From Pseudomonas sp. P8_229 (lineage in GTDB: Bacteria > Pseudomonadota > Gammaproteobacteria > Pseudomonadales > Pseudomonadaceae), in contig NZ_CP125378.1 in the NCBI RefSeq assembly GCF_034008635.1, positions 772,501 through 836,500 of the forward strand: a stretch of DNA of 64,000 nt. The letters are read 5' to 3'. The position numbers were made by a program, and so were the translations under genes. A model generated the notes under the pieces. That model worked only from the letters and a program-made list of their open reading frames with translations. It made no database searches and was not told the DNA's origin. Shown here in pieces: positions 29,930 to 38,239 of this stretch. The first letter of the stretch is position 1; the number at the start of each line of letters is the position of its first letter.

Positions 29930-29995
29930 GTTGGGGGGTTCCCTGGTTTTTGTTATGCGCACACTGTATTCAATACTCGTGACAAATGTCCATAG

Positions 29996-30009
29996 AGTTG
30001 TATACAACT
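29996..30009. promoter_or_regulatory. Candidate GntR-type operator of the permease gene
   Basis: The perfect palindrome AGTTGTATACAACT lies 67 bases upstream of the NCS2 start. TTGTATACAA resembles the TGTA..TACA boxes bound by HutC/GntR regulators. The regulator is not encoded in this window. Confidence 0.5.
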
Positions 30010-30182
30010 TGCCGGTCACATAATGGATAGGTAGCCACCCAACCTTCTATCTCGCCACCTCCATCTCCCACAAATCCGGCAACACATCCCCTCCTGCCCC
30101 CGTTTTTATCGCACCAGGCTGAAGTGTTCATGGCGACCAGCGGTGCATGGGCGCTCTTTTTTATACATATAAAGTATGCATA

Positions 30183-30468
30183 ATGAAGTCATTCGAAATT
30201 CAGTTCGACAAAAGCAAGAACGCAGCCAACAAACTCAAGCACAGGGGCGTCAGCCTTGCCGAGACCGAGCCGGTCTTTCACGACGAACGCGCCCTGACGG
30301 ATTGAGGACAACGACCATGACGAACAGCGCTGGATCACCCTCGGTCTCGATGGCAAAGGGCGTTTGCTGGTGGTTGCGTACAGTTATCGCGAAGCCAATG
30401 TCGTTCGAATCATTTCTGCACGTGTCGCTACACCGAGCGAATGTTGCGCTTACTTTCTGGAGGCTTGA
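30183..30468 (+). pseudogene. brnT: BrnT-type toxin, frameshifted
   Basis: Frame 1 reads MKSFEIQFDKSKNAANKLKHRGVSLAETEPVFHDERALT and then hits a stop. Moving one base onward gives IEDNDHDEQRWITLGLDGKGRLLVVAYSYREANVVRIISARVATPSECCAYFLEA, the remainder of a BrnT toxin. One extra G in the run at 30299-30300 explains the break, since ALT-IED would join directly without it. BrnT is a ribosome-independent RNase neutralised by BrnA, encoded four bases downstream. The gene is otherwise intact, so the change is recent or a sequencing error. Confidence 0.82.
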
Positions 30469-30471
30469 CCG

Positions 30472-30804
30472 ATGAAAGATGAATATGACTTCTCGCAGGG
30501 CAAACGCGGCGCTCTGGCGCCCAACAAGGGCAAGACCCGCATCACCATCATGCTCGACGACGCCGTCATCGAAGCCGCCCGCAGCGTGGCGGAAAATGAA
30601 GGGTTCGGTTATCAGACGGTCATCAACAACACCTTGCGCCACGCCCTGCTGGAGGCTGAAAGCAAACCGCAGCAGCCCGACGTGCCGCACGCCGGGCATT
30701 TCAAGCAGGGGATTACCGCCGCCGACCTCAAGAGTCTGGAAAAAAAGCTGTCGGCGGCGGTCGGGGAAATCCGCCGGGTTCTGGAGCCGGAAGCCAAGCC
30801 CTGA
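30472..30804 (+). CDS. brnA: BrnA-type antitoxin
   Basis: This 110-residue protein begins MKDEYDFSQGKRGALAPNKGKTRITIMLDDAVIEAARSVAE. The first part matches the BrnA N terminus, and the second resembles a ribbon-helix-helix DNA-binding domain (about residues 22-60). The C-terminal half is longer than in usual BrnA (about 90 residues) and partly coiled. It follows the brnT remnant by 3 bases. If the toxin is dead, the antitoxin may survive as an orphan repressor of the promoter region around 30160-30182. Confidence 0.82.
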   Translation: MKDEYDFSQGKRGALAPNKGKTRITIMLDDAVIEAARSVAENEGFGYQTVINNTLRHALLEAESKPQQPDVPHAGHFKQGITAADLKSLEKKLSAAVGEIRRVLEPEAKP

Positions 30805-30806
30805 AA

Positions 30807-31634
30807 TCAGACGGGCACGAGCATCCGCGCCAGCGACTGGCGCACCTGTGGCTGGTCAGGCAGACGCAGATCGAACTCTTGCTCCAGCACTTCAATCAGT
30901 TCATCGACATCCGCCATTTCGCGCCGCTCACTCTCGGCGCCCATGCGATGAATCGCGAAGCTGCCGTTGTTCAGTGTCCGACGCCAGCCATCGCCAGTAC
31001 GCGCGACCATCAACCGCTTGGCAAACGGTGACTCGGGATGGGTCGAGACATACCAGTTGCCGAGGGTGTAATCGATATCTTCCTGGCGTTGCAGATCAAA
31101 CAGGTACATCGACCGCCACTCGCCCGCGACATCGGCGCGCAGCATGTAGCCGTCGGCCTGTTTTTCGATGCGATAGGACTCGTGCGGCGTCGGCTGTGCA
31201 TCCTCGATATCGAGCAGCAGCGGCGCGGTCGGCACCATGCCGCCGAAGCCGACATCGGTGATGTAGCGCTCGCCATCGATGATCACCAGACTCAAGCGAT
31301 GGGTGCGCGCCGTCCACGTGCCTTCGGGCTGCGCCAGCACCACGCGCCCCGAGATGCCACGCGCCTCGAAGCCCAATTCCAGCAACAACGTCAGAAACAG
31401 ATTGTTCAGTTCGTAGCAGTAGCCACCACGGCCACCGTTCAGGACTTTTTGCTCGACCGATGCCAGATCGATCAGCACCGGCGCGCCCGTGATCGTCGAC
31501 AGGTTCTCGAAGGCAAAGACCCCGGTATGGCGCAACTGCAATTGCCGCAGGGTTTCCAGGGTCGGTGCCGGTGGGGCATCGAACCCCAGGCGTTGCAGGT
31601 ACAACGCCGGATTCGCCAGACGTGGCTCGCTCAT
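30807..31634 (-). CDS. nat: Arylamine N-acetyltransferase
   Basis: NAT transfers acetyl groups from acetyl-CoA to aromatic amines and hydrazines in the cytosol. The catalytic triad is visible in this 275-residue protein: Cys73 in NGGRGGYCYELN, His112 in TARTHRLSL and Asp127 in YITDVGFGG. The N-terminal HTGVFAFENLSTITG segment is also typical. It is a single-gene unit whose stop lies two bases from the converging brnA stop. Confidence 0.95.
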   Translation of the reverse strand: MSEPRLANPALYLQRLGFDAPPAPTLETLRQLQLRHTGVFAFENLSTITGAPVLIDLASVEQKVLNGGRGGYCYELNNLFLTLLLELGFEARGISGRVVLAQPEGTWTARTHRLSLVIIDGERYITDVGFGGMVPTAPLLLDIEDAQPTPHESYRIEKQADGYMLRADVAGEWRSMYLFDLQRQEDIDYTLGNWYVSTHPESPFAKRLMVARTGDGWRRTLNNGSFAIHRMGAESERREMADVDELIEVLEQEFDLRLPDQPQVRQSLARMLVPV

Positions 31635-31734
31635 TGCTCAGTCCTTTTGCATGTGGCCGCGGATCGCTGCGCCGATGGCCGACATGTATACGGGATTGCC
31701 CCCTGAGTCCGACAATTGATTTCGCCAATCACCG

Positions 31735-32529
31735 CTACCGACGTTTGCGTGAACCGATGCGAATCCAGGTCGGGGCATGGTCGCTGGCATGTGGCTCATT
31801 GCGTACCCACGCATCTACCCCAGCCTCGTGTAGATACGGACTGAGTGCTGGGTTAAGCAGCAGATGATCGATGCGCAGGCCGGAGTTGGTTTGCCAGTGC
31901 TGGCGGAAATAATCCCAAAACGTGTAGAGGCGATCGTCGGGATACAGGTGTCGCAGCGAATCGCTCCAGCCCTGCGCCAGCAAGCGTTGATAACACTCGC
32001 GGCTCTCGGGTTGCAGCAACGCATCCTTGAGCCAGGAGCGCGTATTGTAGATGTCCATGTCGGTAGGCACCACGTTGTAATCACCGGCCAGCACCACCGG
32101 ATGATCGCTGCTTTGCAGGTCTTTCGCGTAGCGGATCAAGCGCTCGAACCAGGCCAGTTTGTAGTCGAATTTGGGTCCCGGTTGCGGGTTGCCGTTGGGC
32201 AGGTACAGGCACCCGACCAGCACACCGTGCACCGCCGCCTCCAGATAGCGGCTGTGCTTATCCTCGGGGTCGCCCGGCAAACCACGGCGGCTTTCCAGCG
32301 GTTGCGCATCGCGGGCGAGGATCGCCACCCCGTTCCATGACGCCTGACCCTGCCAGGTCGCGCCGTAACCCGCCGCCTCCAATTCGGCAACAGGGAATGC
32401 ACTGTCCACCGACTTGAGTTCCTGCAGGCACGCGATGTCCGGCTGCTCGCGCTTGAGCCATTCCAGCAGGTTCGGCAGCCGCGCACGCAAGCCGTTGACG
32501 TTGAAGGTGGCGATCCGCAGGTTTTTCAT
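31735..32529 (-). CDS. xthA: Exodeoxyribonuclease III
   Basis: XthA is an AP endonuclease and 3'-5' exonuclease of base excision repair. The 264-residue protein starts MKNLRIATFNVNGLRARLPNLLEWL, with the metal-binding glutamate in CLQELK (about residue 37), then the NGNPQPGPKFDYKLAWFERL helix, GDYNVVPTDMDIYN and the C-terminal SDHAPTWI motif. The start at 32529 is supported by family alignment; a 46-codon longer frame upstream is not. It diverges from the acetyltransferase gene. Confidence 0.94.
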   Translation of the reverse strand: MKNLRIATFNVNGLRARLPNLLEWLKREQPDIACLQELKSVDSAFPVAELEAAGYGATWQGQASWNGVAILARDAQPLESRRGLPGDPEDKHSRYLEAAVHGVLVGCLYLPNGNPQPGPKFDYKLAWFERLIRYAKDLQSSDHPVVLAGDYNVVPTDMDIYNTRSWLKDALLQPESRECYQRLLAQGWSDSLRHLYPDDRLYTFWDYFRQHWQTNSGLRIDHLLLNPALSPYLHEAGVDAWVRNEPHASDHAPTWIRIGSRKRR

Positions 32530-32656
32530 CGTCCAGGCTCCGGCAAACAACGTGTGAAGATTGTGACCTTGGGCTGACGACGGTGGTTGCATCGGATCAT
32601 CCGGCTGCGGCGTAATAGGCGCTCGCCACCCGCCCGATCTGCCGAGACCTGCACCC

Positions 32657-33241
32657 ATGCTCACCACGCTGCAAGGCCCGCGCCTCCTCCTGCGCCCGCT
32701 TCAGTACAGCGACGCCAACGCCCTGCTCCACGCGGCCGCCGACGGCGAGCTGTGGAACCTCACCGTCACCGTGGTGCCGTCTGCGAGCACCGTCGACAGC
32801 TACCTGAAAAAGGCCCTCGACGGCCGCGACGCCGGCACGGTCATACCGTTTGTGATTGTGTTGAAGGACAACGGCGAAGTGATCGGCTCGACCCGTTTCT
32901 GGAAGATCGATCCGCTCAATCGCAAACTGGAAATCGGCAGCAGTTGGATCGCCGCGCGCTGGCAGAAATCCTTCGTCAACACCGAAGCCAAGTACCTGAT
33001 GCTGCGCCATGCCTTCGAGGTGCTCGACTGCGTGCGGGTGCAGTTCACCACGGACGAGAACAACCAGAAATCGCGCGACGCGATCCTGCGCCTCGGTGCG
33101 CAGCAGGAAGGCATCGTGCGCCACGAGCGGATCATGCCGGACGGGCGCAAGCGCAACTCGGTGCGCTTCAGCATCATCGATGACGAGTGGCCGCAGGTGC
33201 GCCTGGCGCTGGAGCAGAAACTGGCGGACGAGCGACGCTGA
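32657..33241 (+). CDS. GNAT-family N-acetyltransferase (RimJ/RimL type)
   Basis: This 194-residue protein begins MLTTLQGPRLLLRPLQYSDANALL, the typical start of RimJ/RimL-like acetyltransferases. The core contains EIGSSWIAARWQKSFVNTEAKYLMLRHAFEVLDCVRVQFTTDENNQKSRDAILRLGAQQEG, the acetyl-CoA-binding region and the N-terminal-acetyltransferase motif. The likely substrate is an amino acid, peptide or protein N terminus; which one cannot be told. Confidence 0.9.
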   Translation: MLTTLQGPRLLLRPLQYSDANALLHAAADGELWNLTVTVVPSASTVDSYLKKALDGRDAGTVIPFVIVLKDNGEVIGSTRFWKIDPLNRKLEIGSSWIAARWQKSFVNTEAKYLMLRHAFEVLDCVRVQFTTDENNQKSRDAILRLGAQQEGIVRHERIMPDGRKRNSVRFSIIDDEWPQVRLALEQKLADERR

Positions 33242-33330
33242 GGTTCGTTAACCGCTCGTCAGCCAATCGGCACCAACCGCGACCGGTGTCAGACCAAATT
33301 CAGGTAACCGACCCTTTCTGGAGACGTACC

Positions 33331-33636
33331 ATGACAATGCACACACTCACCTCTTTGTTGCTCGCCGGCCTGCTCGCCAGCGCCTCGGCCGCCAGCTTTG
33401 CGGCGAACGACAGTTCCGCCACCTCCGGCACCAACCCCGACGTCAACAAAAGCACGCCCAAGCCACCGGACAACACCCCGGGCGCGCCTGCCGGCAGTAA
33501 CGGCGCTGGCAGTCCCGGTTCTGGCAACGGCACCGGCACCAACGGCGGCGCCATGGGATCGGGCTCGGGCGCTGGCGGCGGAACCGGTGCGGCAGGCGGC
33601 GGGACTGGCGGCGCGGGCGGTGGCTCGGGCAGCTGA
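33331..33636 (+). CDS. Secreted glycine-rich low-complexity protein
   Basis: This 101-residue protein has a signal peptide (about residues 1-25, MTMHTLTSLLLAGLLASASAASFAA) and a mature part made mainly of Gly, Ser, Ala, Thr and Pro. A PKPPDNTPGAPAG segment precedes a long GGxGxGG run to the end. It would be exported to the periplasm and is probably disordered. There is no conserved motif and no clear partner gene. ATG at 33331 follows TCTGGAGACG, a usable ribosome binding site. Confidence 0.75.
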   Translation: MTMHTLTSLLLAGLLASASAASFAANDSSATSGTNPDVNKSTPKPPDNTPGAPAGSNGAGSPGSGNGTGTNGGAMGSGSGAGGGTGAAGGGTGGAGGGSGS

Positions 33637-33670
33637 ATGAACCGGCGTGATGGTTGGTAGTTAGACATGA

Positions 33671-33715
33671 AACTGTGGCGACGGCGGCTCGCTCGCTCGC
33701 TCGCTCGCCACAGTT
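33671..33715. repeat. Hairpin with a GCTC tandem repeat
   Basis: AACTGTGGCGA (33671-33681) is inverted at 33705-33715, and the loop contains four to five tandem GCTC units. It lies between the Gly-rich gene and the converging cyclase gene, and may be a terminator or a slippage-prone repeat. Confidence 0.6.
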
Positions 33716-33728
33716 GATCGCGAAAACC

Positions 33729-35297
33729 TCAGCGATCCGAACGCATCAACTCGGCAACCTCCGCCTCCAGCGACAACACCGCCGCGCGATTGCGTCCGGC
33801 ATTCTTCGCCTGATACAACGCCGCGTCGGCCCGCTGGATAAATACTTCCAGGCTGTCATTGCCGCGGGGAATAAACGAGTAACAGCCCAGACTCACCGTC
33901 AGATACCCGGTCGGCGAACCGCTGTGGGTGATGCGCTTGTCCATCACGCTGCGGCGAATCTGCCCGGCAATCGCCAGCACGCCGTTGATGTCAGTGTCCG
34001 GCAGCAGCACCGCGAATTCCTCGCCACCATAACGCACTGCCAGATCGGCTTTACGCTGACAGCAACTCTTCAACGCCTGGGCCACCTGAGTCAGGCAATG
34101 GTCGCCCGCCACATGGCCGTAGGCATCGTTGTAGCGTTTGAAGAAATCGATATCGAGCATGATCAGGCCGACCGGACTCGACTGCCGCGCGCCACGGGCA
34201 AATTCGATCTCCAGTGAGCGCTCGAACAGTCTCCGATTGGCCAGCCCCGTCAGGCTGTCATGGGTTGCGATCTGCTCCAGCGCCCGTTGCGCCTTGCGCA
34301 GGTTCTTCTCGATGCGCTCGCCGTCGCGCACCTGATGAATGAACACCCAGCCAAACAAGCCAACGCCAAGGATCACCAGCGCGACGATCACGCTGGACTG
34401 AAAGGCCCGCTCATACCAACCCTTGAGAATCGTGTCGCGCGATGACGCCGCCGCGACTACCAGCGGGTACGAGCCCAACTGCCGATAACCGTACAAACGC
34501 ACCACGCCATCGACCACTGAGCGGATCATCGCGGTGCCGGCGGGGGCTTCGGGCAGCAGTTTCTGGTAAATCTTGCCTTGCGCCAGCGACGAACCGATCA
34601 GGCTTTCGTCAAACGGCCGCCGCGCCAGCAGGGTGCCGTCCTTGAGTCCGAGGAACATGATGCCGTTGTCATCGAGGCTGAAGCTTTTGAAGAACCGGTC
34701 GAAGTACGCCATCTTGATCCCGGCCATCAGCACGCCCTGAAAATTGCCGTCGCGGTCGTTGATGCGTTTCGAGATCGGGATGATCCACTCGCCATTCTCG
34801 CGGCTGCGAATCGCCCGGCCGATGTGCGCCACGGTGGAAACGTTCTGCTGGTGAAACTTGAAGTATTCGCGGTCGACCACGCCGTCGCCACGGGGCAAGT
34901 CGGGAAACGAGGTAATCACCCACTGCCCCTCGCGGTCGAACAGGAACATCCCGTGCAGTTGTTCCAGTTGCTGCACCCGACGGGCGAAGGTTTTTTGCAG
35001 ACGCGGTCGTTGCGCGGCGCCGTAACCATCGTCCTCGACCCAATCGGCCAGACTGGTGAGCACCAGGTCGGCGGCCAGAAAGGTGTCTTCGGCCTGCTGC
35101 GCCATGGCCCGGGTCAGGTTGGTGGAGGCGATCTGCGCGTTCGCCAGATCCTGGCGCCGCGTCTGCTCCAGTTGCAAATAGAGCAAGCCGGACAGGCACA
35201 GGCACACCGCAACGATGAACAACGCTGCCGCCTTGCGCAGCGGCAAGCGTTTAAGCGTGCCGGGAGTCTGATGCGGGTCGTGAATGGGGATTGGCAA
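33729..35297 (-). CDS. Membrane diguanylate cyclase with periplasmic Cache-like sensor
   Basis: A first membrane segment (RKAAALFIVAVCLCLSGLLYLQL) is followed by an extracytoplasmic double-Cache-like sensor of about 240 residues (containing DREYFKFHQQNVSTVAHIGRAIRSRENGEWIIPISKRI), a second membrane segment (SSVIVALVILGVGLFGWVFIHQV) and a GGDEF domain. The motif is GGEEF, active in many cyclases, with an RKAD inhibitory-site motif five residues before it. It would make cyclic-di-GMP in response to a periplasmic ligand. TTG at 35297 with AGGA upstream is chosen; the open frame extends to a GTG at 35450, but the extra 51 residues look non-coding. Confidence 0.88.
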   Translation of the reverse strand: MPIPIHDPHQTPGTLKRLPLRKAAALFIVAVCLCLSGLLYLQLEQTRRQDLANAQIASTNLTRAMAQQAEDTFLAADLVLTSLADWVEDDGYGAAQRPRLQKTFARRVQQLEQLHGMFLFDREGQWVITSFPDLPRGDGVVDREYFKFHQQNVSTVAHIGRAIRSRENGEWIIPISKRINDRDGNFQGVLMAGIKMAYFDRFFKSFSLDDNGIMFLGLKDGTLLARRPFDESLIGSSLAQGKIYQKLLPEAPAGTAMIRSVVDGVVRLYGYRQLGSYPLVVAAASSRDTILKGWYERAFQSSVIVALVILGVGLFGWVFIHQVRDGERIEKNLRKAQRALEQIATHDSLTGLANRRLFERSLEIEFARGARQSSPVGLIMLDIDFFKRYNDAYGHVAGDHCLTQVAQALKSCCQRKADLAVRYGGEEFAVLLPDTDINGVLAIAGQIRRSVMDKRITHSGSPTGYLTVSLGCYSFIPRGNDSLEVFIQRADAALYQAKNAGRNRAAVLSLEAEVAELMRSDR

Positions 35298-35519
35298 AAA
35301 CGTGTCCTGGGCAGGTACGACAGGGGCCGCAGCCCGAAACCCTTGCTTTTCGTGAGCGTAGCCCACCGGGGTGTGCTCGGCAAACCCGCCGCGCCAACAC
35401 TCGCCCGCCCCGTTGTATCGGCGCGCGAGGGATATGGATGACCTCCGCACGTCGATTTATTTTCAGTTGTGGTTTTGCGGGTGATCGCCTCGCGTATCTG
35501 CGCAGGGCACCGATGACGG

Positions 35520-36044
35520 TTATCGGGGTTTGTTGATTTCGCGCAGCAGATCCGCGACCGGCAGGTTCATGGTGTTTGAGTAGTAGGGTTTGTAGCCGTA
35601 CGCGGTGACGACGACTTTGCAGGGGATTTGTTGTTTACCAAACAGAAGGTCATTCAACTCCTGTACAGAGAGATCCTCTTGCGAAGTACCGTTATTTTGG
35701 GTCTGTCGCAAAAAAGCACTCGTCATGTAGTTGAATTTACCGCCTGCCTGACTGGTTTCGTCCACCTCAATCAGTCCGTAAGCCGAGTACCTGAATCGGT
35801 TAGTGATGGAAAAATTCTGATCATCACCAAGCGGACACTCAAACATCGTCGACGCTGCGCCCTTCTCCATACCTCTTCCGAACAAATCCAAAAGATTTAC
35901 ATCCGAGCCGTAATGAATTTTGTAAAGCAGACCAATACTTTCCCTTTCGACTGACAGAAAGTTGAGATTCGCAGGAGGCACTGTGTGATCTTTGGCACAT
36001 GACGAGCACAATATGGCCAACAGAAGAACAGACAATCTTTTCAT
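35520..36044 (-). CDS. Putative lipoprotein, likely immunity protein of the lipase-like effector
   Basis: This 174-residue protein has a lipoprotein signal (MKRLSVLLLAILCSSC, lipid-anchored Cys16) and a mature domain I do not recognise. Its ATG overlaps the TGA of the lipase-like gene upstream by one base (TGATG), so the two are translated together. Periplasmic lipoproteins commonly neutralise T6SS lipase effectors, and the gene's place after a PAAR and an effector fits that role. Its GC content is visibly lower than that of the housekeeping genes. The function is inferred from position only. Confidence 0.7.
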   Translation of the reverse strand: MKRLSVLLLAILCSSCAKDHTVPPANLNFLSVERESIGLLYKIHYGSDVNLLDLFGRGMEKGAASTMFECPLGDDQNFSITNRFRYSAYGLIEVDETSQAGGKFNYMTSAFLRQTQNNGTSQEDLSVQELNDLLFGKQQIPCKVVVTAYGYKPYYSNTMNLPVADLLREINKPR

Positions 36045-36772
36045 CAGCGATTGCTCTCTCGAATTGACTCGAACATCAAGTCACTTGCCGATTTTCCTTC
36101 AGCGACAGGTCGGGTAAACATCGCTGGAGCATTAGCGTGGTTCGTATCCATGGTGACATTAATGTCAGGCCCGCACAGCACTTGCCATTTTTCCCCAAAA
36201 TCCGCCACCGAGTCGGATTGGTCTGGCTTGGAGGGCATAGCCTTTATGTTTATCCAGAAATCAGCCACCGGTGTCGGTTTGTCTCCGTAGATATCGGACC
36301 CCAGCCACACCAAAGTACCTTCACCTACGGGGTCGAGCGTAACGAGCATGTTGATCCTGTAACCCCACTCCGACATTACACAGGTCAAATGCGCGCCGTT
36401 CCATCCCCCAAGGCTGTGACCGACAATGTAGATTGGGCAAGACTTGTAGGGAATTATGTTGAGAACATTTTTTTGGATGTCCTTCTTTCCCCGAACCTCG
36501 TTATACCCAAGCCATTGGGATTTATACTTGCCTAGTTTGGTCAGGTCTAAATTACGTTTGTCGAAACCGGTCATGGCCTGGTTCACGTTCCCGAACGGTC
36601 CGGAAAAATAATAACTTTCCTTATCCCCTGCGCCGCCAATAAAAAACACAATCGCCTTGGTACTCTCCACCGGCACAGGCTTGTCACTGACATCCTTCTT
36701 GTCCGTCAGCGCATGTTCCTTGTGCAACTTGTAATTGTTGCCTTTCGCGCACGTTACTGTTTCAGCGGCCAT
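36044..36772 (-). CDS. Alpha/beta-hydrolase effector, lipase-like (T6SS cargo)
   Basis: This 242-residue protein has no signal peptide. A lipase nucleophile elbow is present in YIVGHSLGGWNGAH (Ser120), and Asp147 in TLDPVGEG and His212 in TNHANAP complete a plausible triad. The N-terminal AIVFFIGGAGDKESYYFSGPFG resembles the oxyanion segment of Tle-type phospholipases. It starts 3 bases after a PAAR gene and is followed by a lipoprotein gene, the classic order tip-effector-immunity for type VI secretion. The target would be membrane lipid of rival bacteria. It does not clearly belong to a numbered Tle family that I can assign. Confidence 0.78.
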   Translation of the reverse strand: MAAETVTCAKGNNYKLHKEHALTDKKDVSDKPVPVESTKAIVFFIGGAGDKESYYFSGPFGNVNQAMTGFDKRNLDLTKLGKYKSQWLGYNEVRGKKDIQKNVLNIIPYKSCPIYIVGHSLGGWNGAHLTCVMSEWGYRINMLVTLDPVGEGTLVWLGSDIYGDKPTPVADFWINIKAMPSKPDQSDSVADFGEKWQVLCGPDINVTMDTNHANAPAMFTRPVAEGKSASDLMFESIRESNR

Positions 36773-36775
36773 GCC

Positions 36776-37273
36776 TCACTCCTCCAAAAACAACTTGATG
36801 GTTTCAGGCAGGTGCGAGCTGACTTCGTGGGTGAACCCGTTAGCGTCAGACACCCCATGTTCCAGTCGCCCATCTGCGCGCTGAATCACGTAGGGATGAT
36901 TGATCATGGGCTCACCGGTCACGTCATTGACCAGTTTCAACTTGTCCGTGAAATGCACCGGCATTGGCAGCAGACCACTGAAAGGCGCCGCTGTTACTGT
37001 GTCACCGATGATGACCGTGCCTGACCCACCAATGACCACATTGCCGTGCCCCCCGGTGCTGTCCAGGGTCGCGGCGTTCAAGCCATTGATAAACACCGTC
37101 GAGGAAACGCCGCCAGTAATGGGGCTACCGCACGCTGATTTATCAGTCATTCGCGCAGCCGCCAATCCGTCGAAATTCACATTCGGCGAGCCACTGGCAA
37201 TCGGATTGGTGCCATGTCCCGGGAGTGGGCAGGCGGTTGGGTCGGTGACGCGGGCGGCGGGTTTTCCGCTCAT
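36776..37273 (-). CDS. PAAR-domain T6SS spike-tip protein with C-terminal extension
   Basis: The first 100 residues form a PAAR domain (AARVTDPTACPLPGHGTNPIASGSPNVNFDGLAAAR, then VFINGLNAATLDS and GSGTVIIGD) that caps the VgrG spike. A further 65 residues (MPVHFTDKLKLVNDVTGEPMINHPYVIQRADGR) look like a small beta domain that may dock the effector. AAGGAG lies ahead of the start at 37273. It leads a three-gene unit with the lipase-like gene and the lipoprotein. No VgrG or other T6SS component is in the window. Confidence 0.88.
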   Translation of the reverse strand: MSGKPAARVTDPTACPLPGHGTNPIASGSPNVNFDGLAAARMTDKSACGSPITGGVSSTVFINGLNAATLDSTGGHGNVVIGGSGTVIIGDTVTAAPFSGLLPMPVHFTDKLKLVNDVTGEPMINHPYVIQRADGRLEHGVSDANGFTHEVSSHLPETIKLFLEE

Positions 37274-37356
37274 GAACAGCTCCTTGCAGTGTGGCGGGTC
37301 ATCCTTTGGGGGGCGCAAGCATGCGTGAATTTTCCGGGTGCTTCAAACCTTCAGGC

Positions 37357-37385
37357 AAAAAAAAGCGCCCGATCGGGGCGCCCTT
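37357..37385 (-). terminator. Terminator after the RNase T2 gene
   Basis: GCGCCC and GGGCGC pair around GATC, followed by a run of eight T on the minus strand. Confidence 0.85.
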
Positions 37386-37409
37386 TTCTGTTCGTGGGAA
37401 CTGCTCACA

Positions 37410-38075
37410 TCAACGCGACGGCGGCACCCGAATATCCCCCGCCCGGCACTGGGTCTTCACGCCCTTGCCGCAGGCACCGAACTGCAGATCCTTGCCCATG
37501 CACACCCGCACTTCCGACAGTTCCGGACCGCTGCAGACTACCGCGATACCATCCGCTGGAATCCCCGGGTTGGCCTTGCGGAAAAGGTCGGCGATTTCCT
37601 GGGCTTCAAAGTAGTAGGAGCTGCTGAACGGTTGCAGCTCTTGGGGGATTTTCACCGCGCCGACGGCTTTGTCCGCTTCGTCCAGATAACCCATCGCACC
37701 CAGACCGCTGCAGGTACCGTGCTTGGACCATTCGTGGTCGAGCAGTTTCTTGGTCGGGAACAGCGTCAGGCCCTTGCTGGTTTCCGCCGCCGTCAGCATG
37801 GTCAGCGGTGGGCAGGATTCCGGCCAGCCACCGTTGGCATATTGCGGCCACAAACCGTGCAGCACGAAGCCGTAGCCCTTGCCGGAACATTGCACGTCAT
37901 CTTTATGGGTCAGGCAGAACGTCGGTGACCAGGACAACGTCAGCAGGTAGTAATCGAACTGCCCCGCCACCGCCTCCGTTTGCACTTTGCTGGCGTGCGA
38001 CTGACGCGCCGAACTCAGGCCGATGCTACCGGCCGTCAGCGCGATCAGCGCCAGAATTGTAAACAGCTTTTTCAT
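37410..38075 (-). CDS. Ribonuclease T2 family protein (periplasmic)
   Basis: This 221-residue secreted RNase cleaves RNA through 2',3'-cyclic intermediates. A signal peptide covers about residues 1-22 (MKKLFTILALIALTAGSIGL). Both catalytic signatures are intact: FVLHGLWPQ with His73, and HEWSKHGTC with His114 and His119. The start at 38075 is preferred (AAGGAG upstream); a longer frame begins in non-coding sequence. It is a single-gene unit between the PAAR module and an unknown gene. It probably scavenges RNA, as in other RNase T2/RNase I systems; no link to the effector module is evident. Confidence 0.92.
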   Translation of the reverse strand: MKKLFTILALIALTAGSIGLSSARQSHASKVQTEAVAGQFDYYLLTLSWSPTFCLTHKDDVQCSGKGYGFVLHGLWPQYANGGWPESCPPLTMLTAAETSKGLTLFPTKKLLDHEWSKHGTCSGLGAMGYLDEADKAVGAVKIPQELQPFSSSYYFEAQEIADLFRKANPGIPADGIAVVCSGPELSEVRVCMGKDLQFGACGKGVKTQCRAGDIRVPPSR

Positions 38076-38239
38076 GTACCCGCTCCTTGGGACGCCTGCG
38101 TCCGTGGTTTTCGATCCTGGCCAGGCTGGCCAGCGCTGATTTCGACACGCTTGTGTTGCAAGCGCATGACGCAAGGCAACGCCGTACGCCGTTGAAAGGT
38201 CTACGATTAACAGGCAGACATCAAACCAAGGGATCCGAA

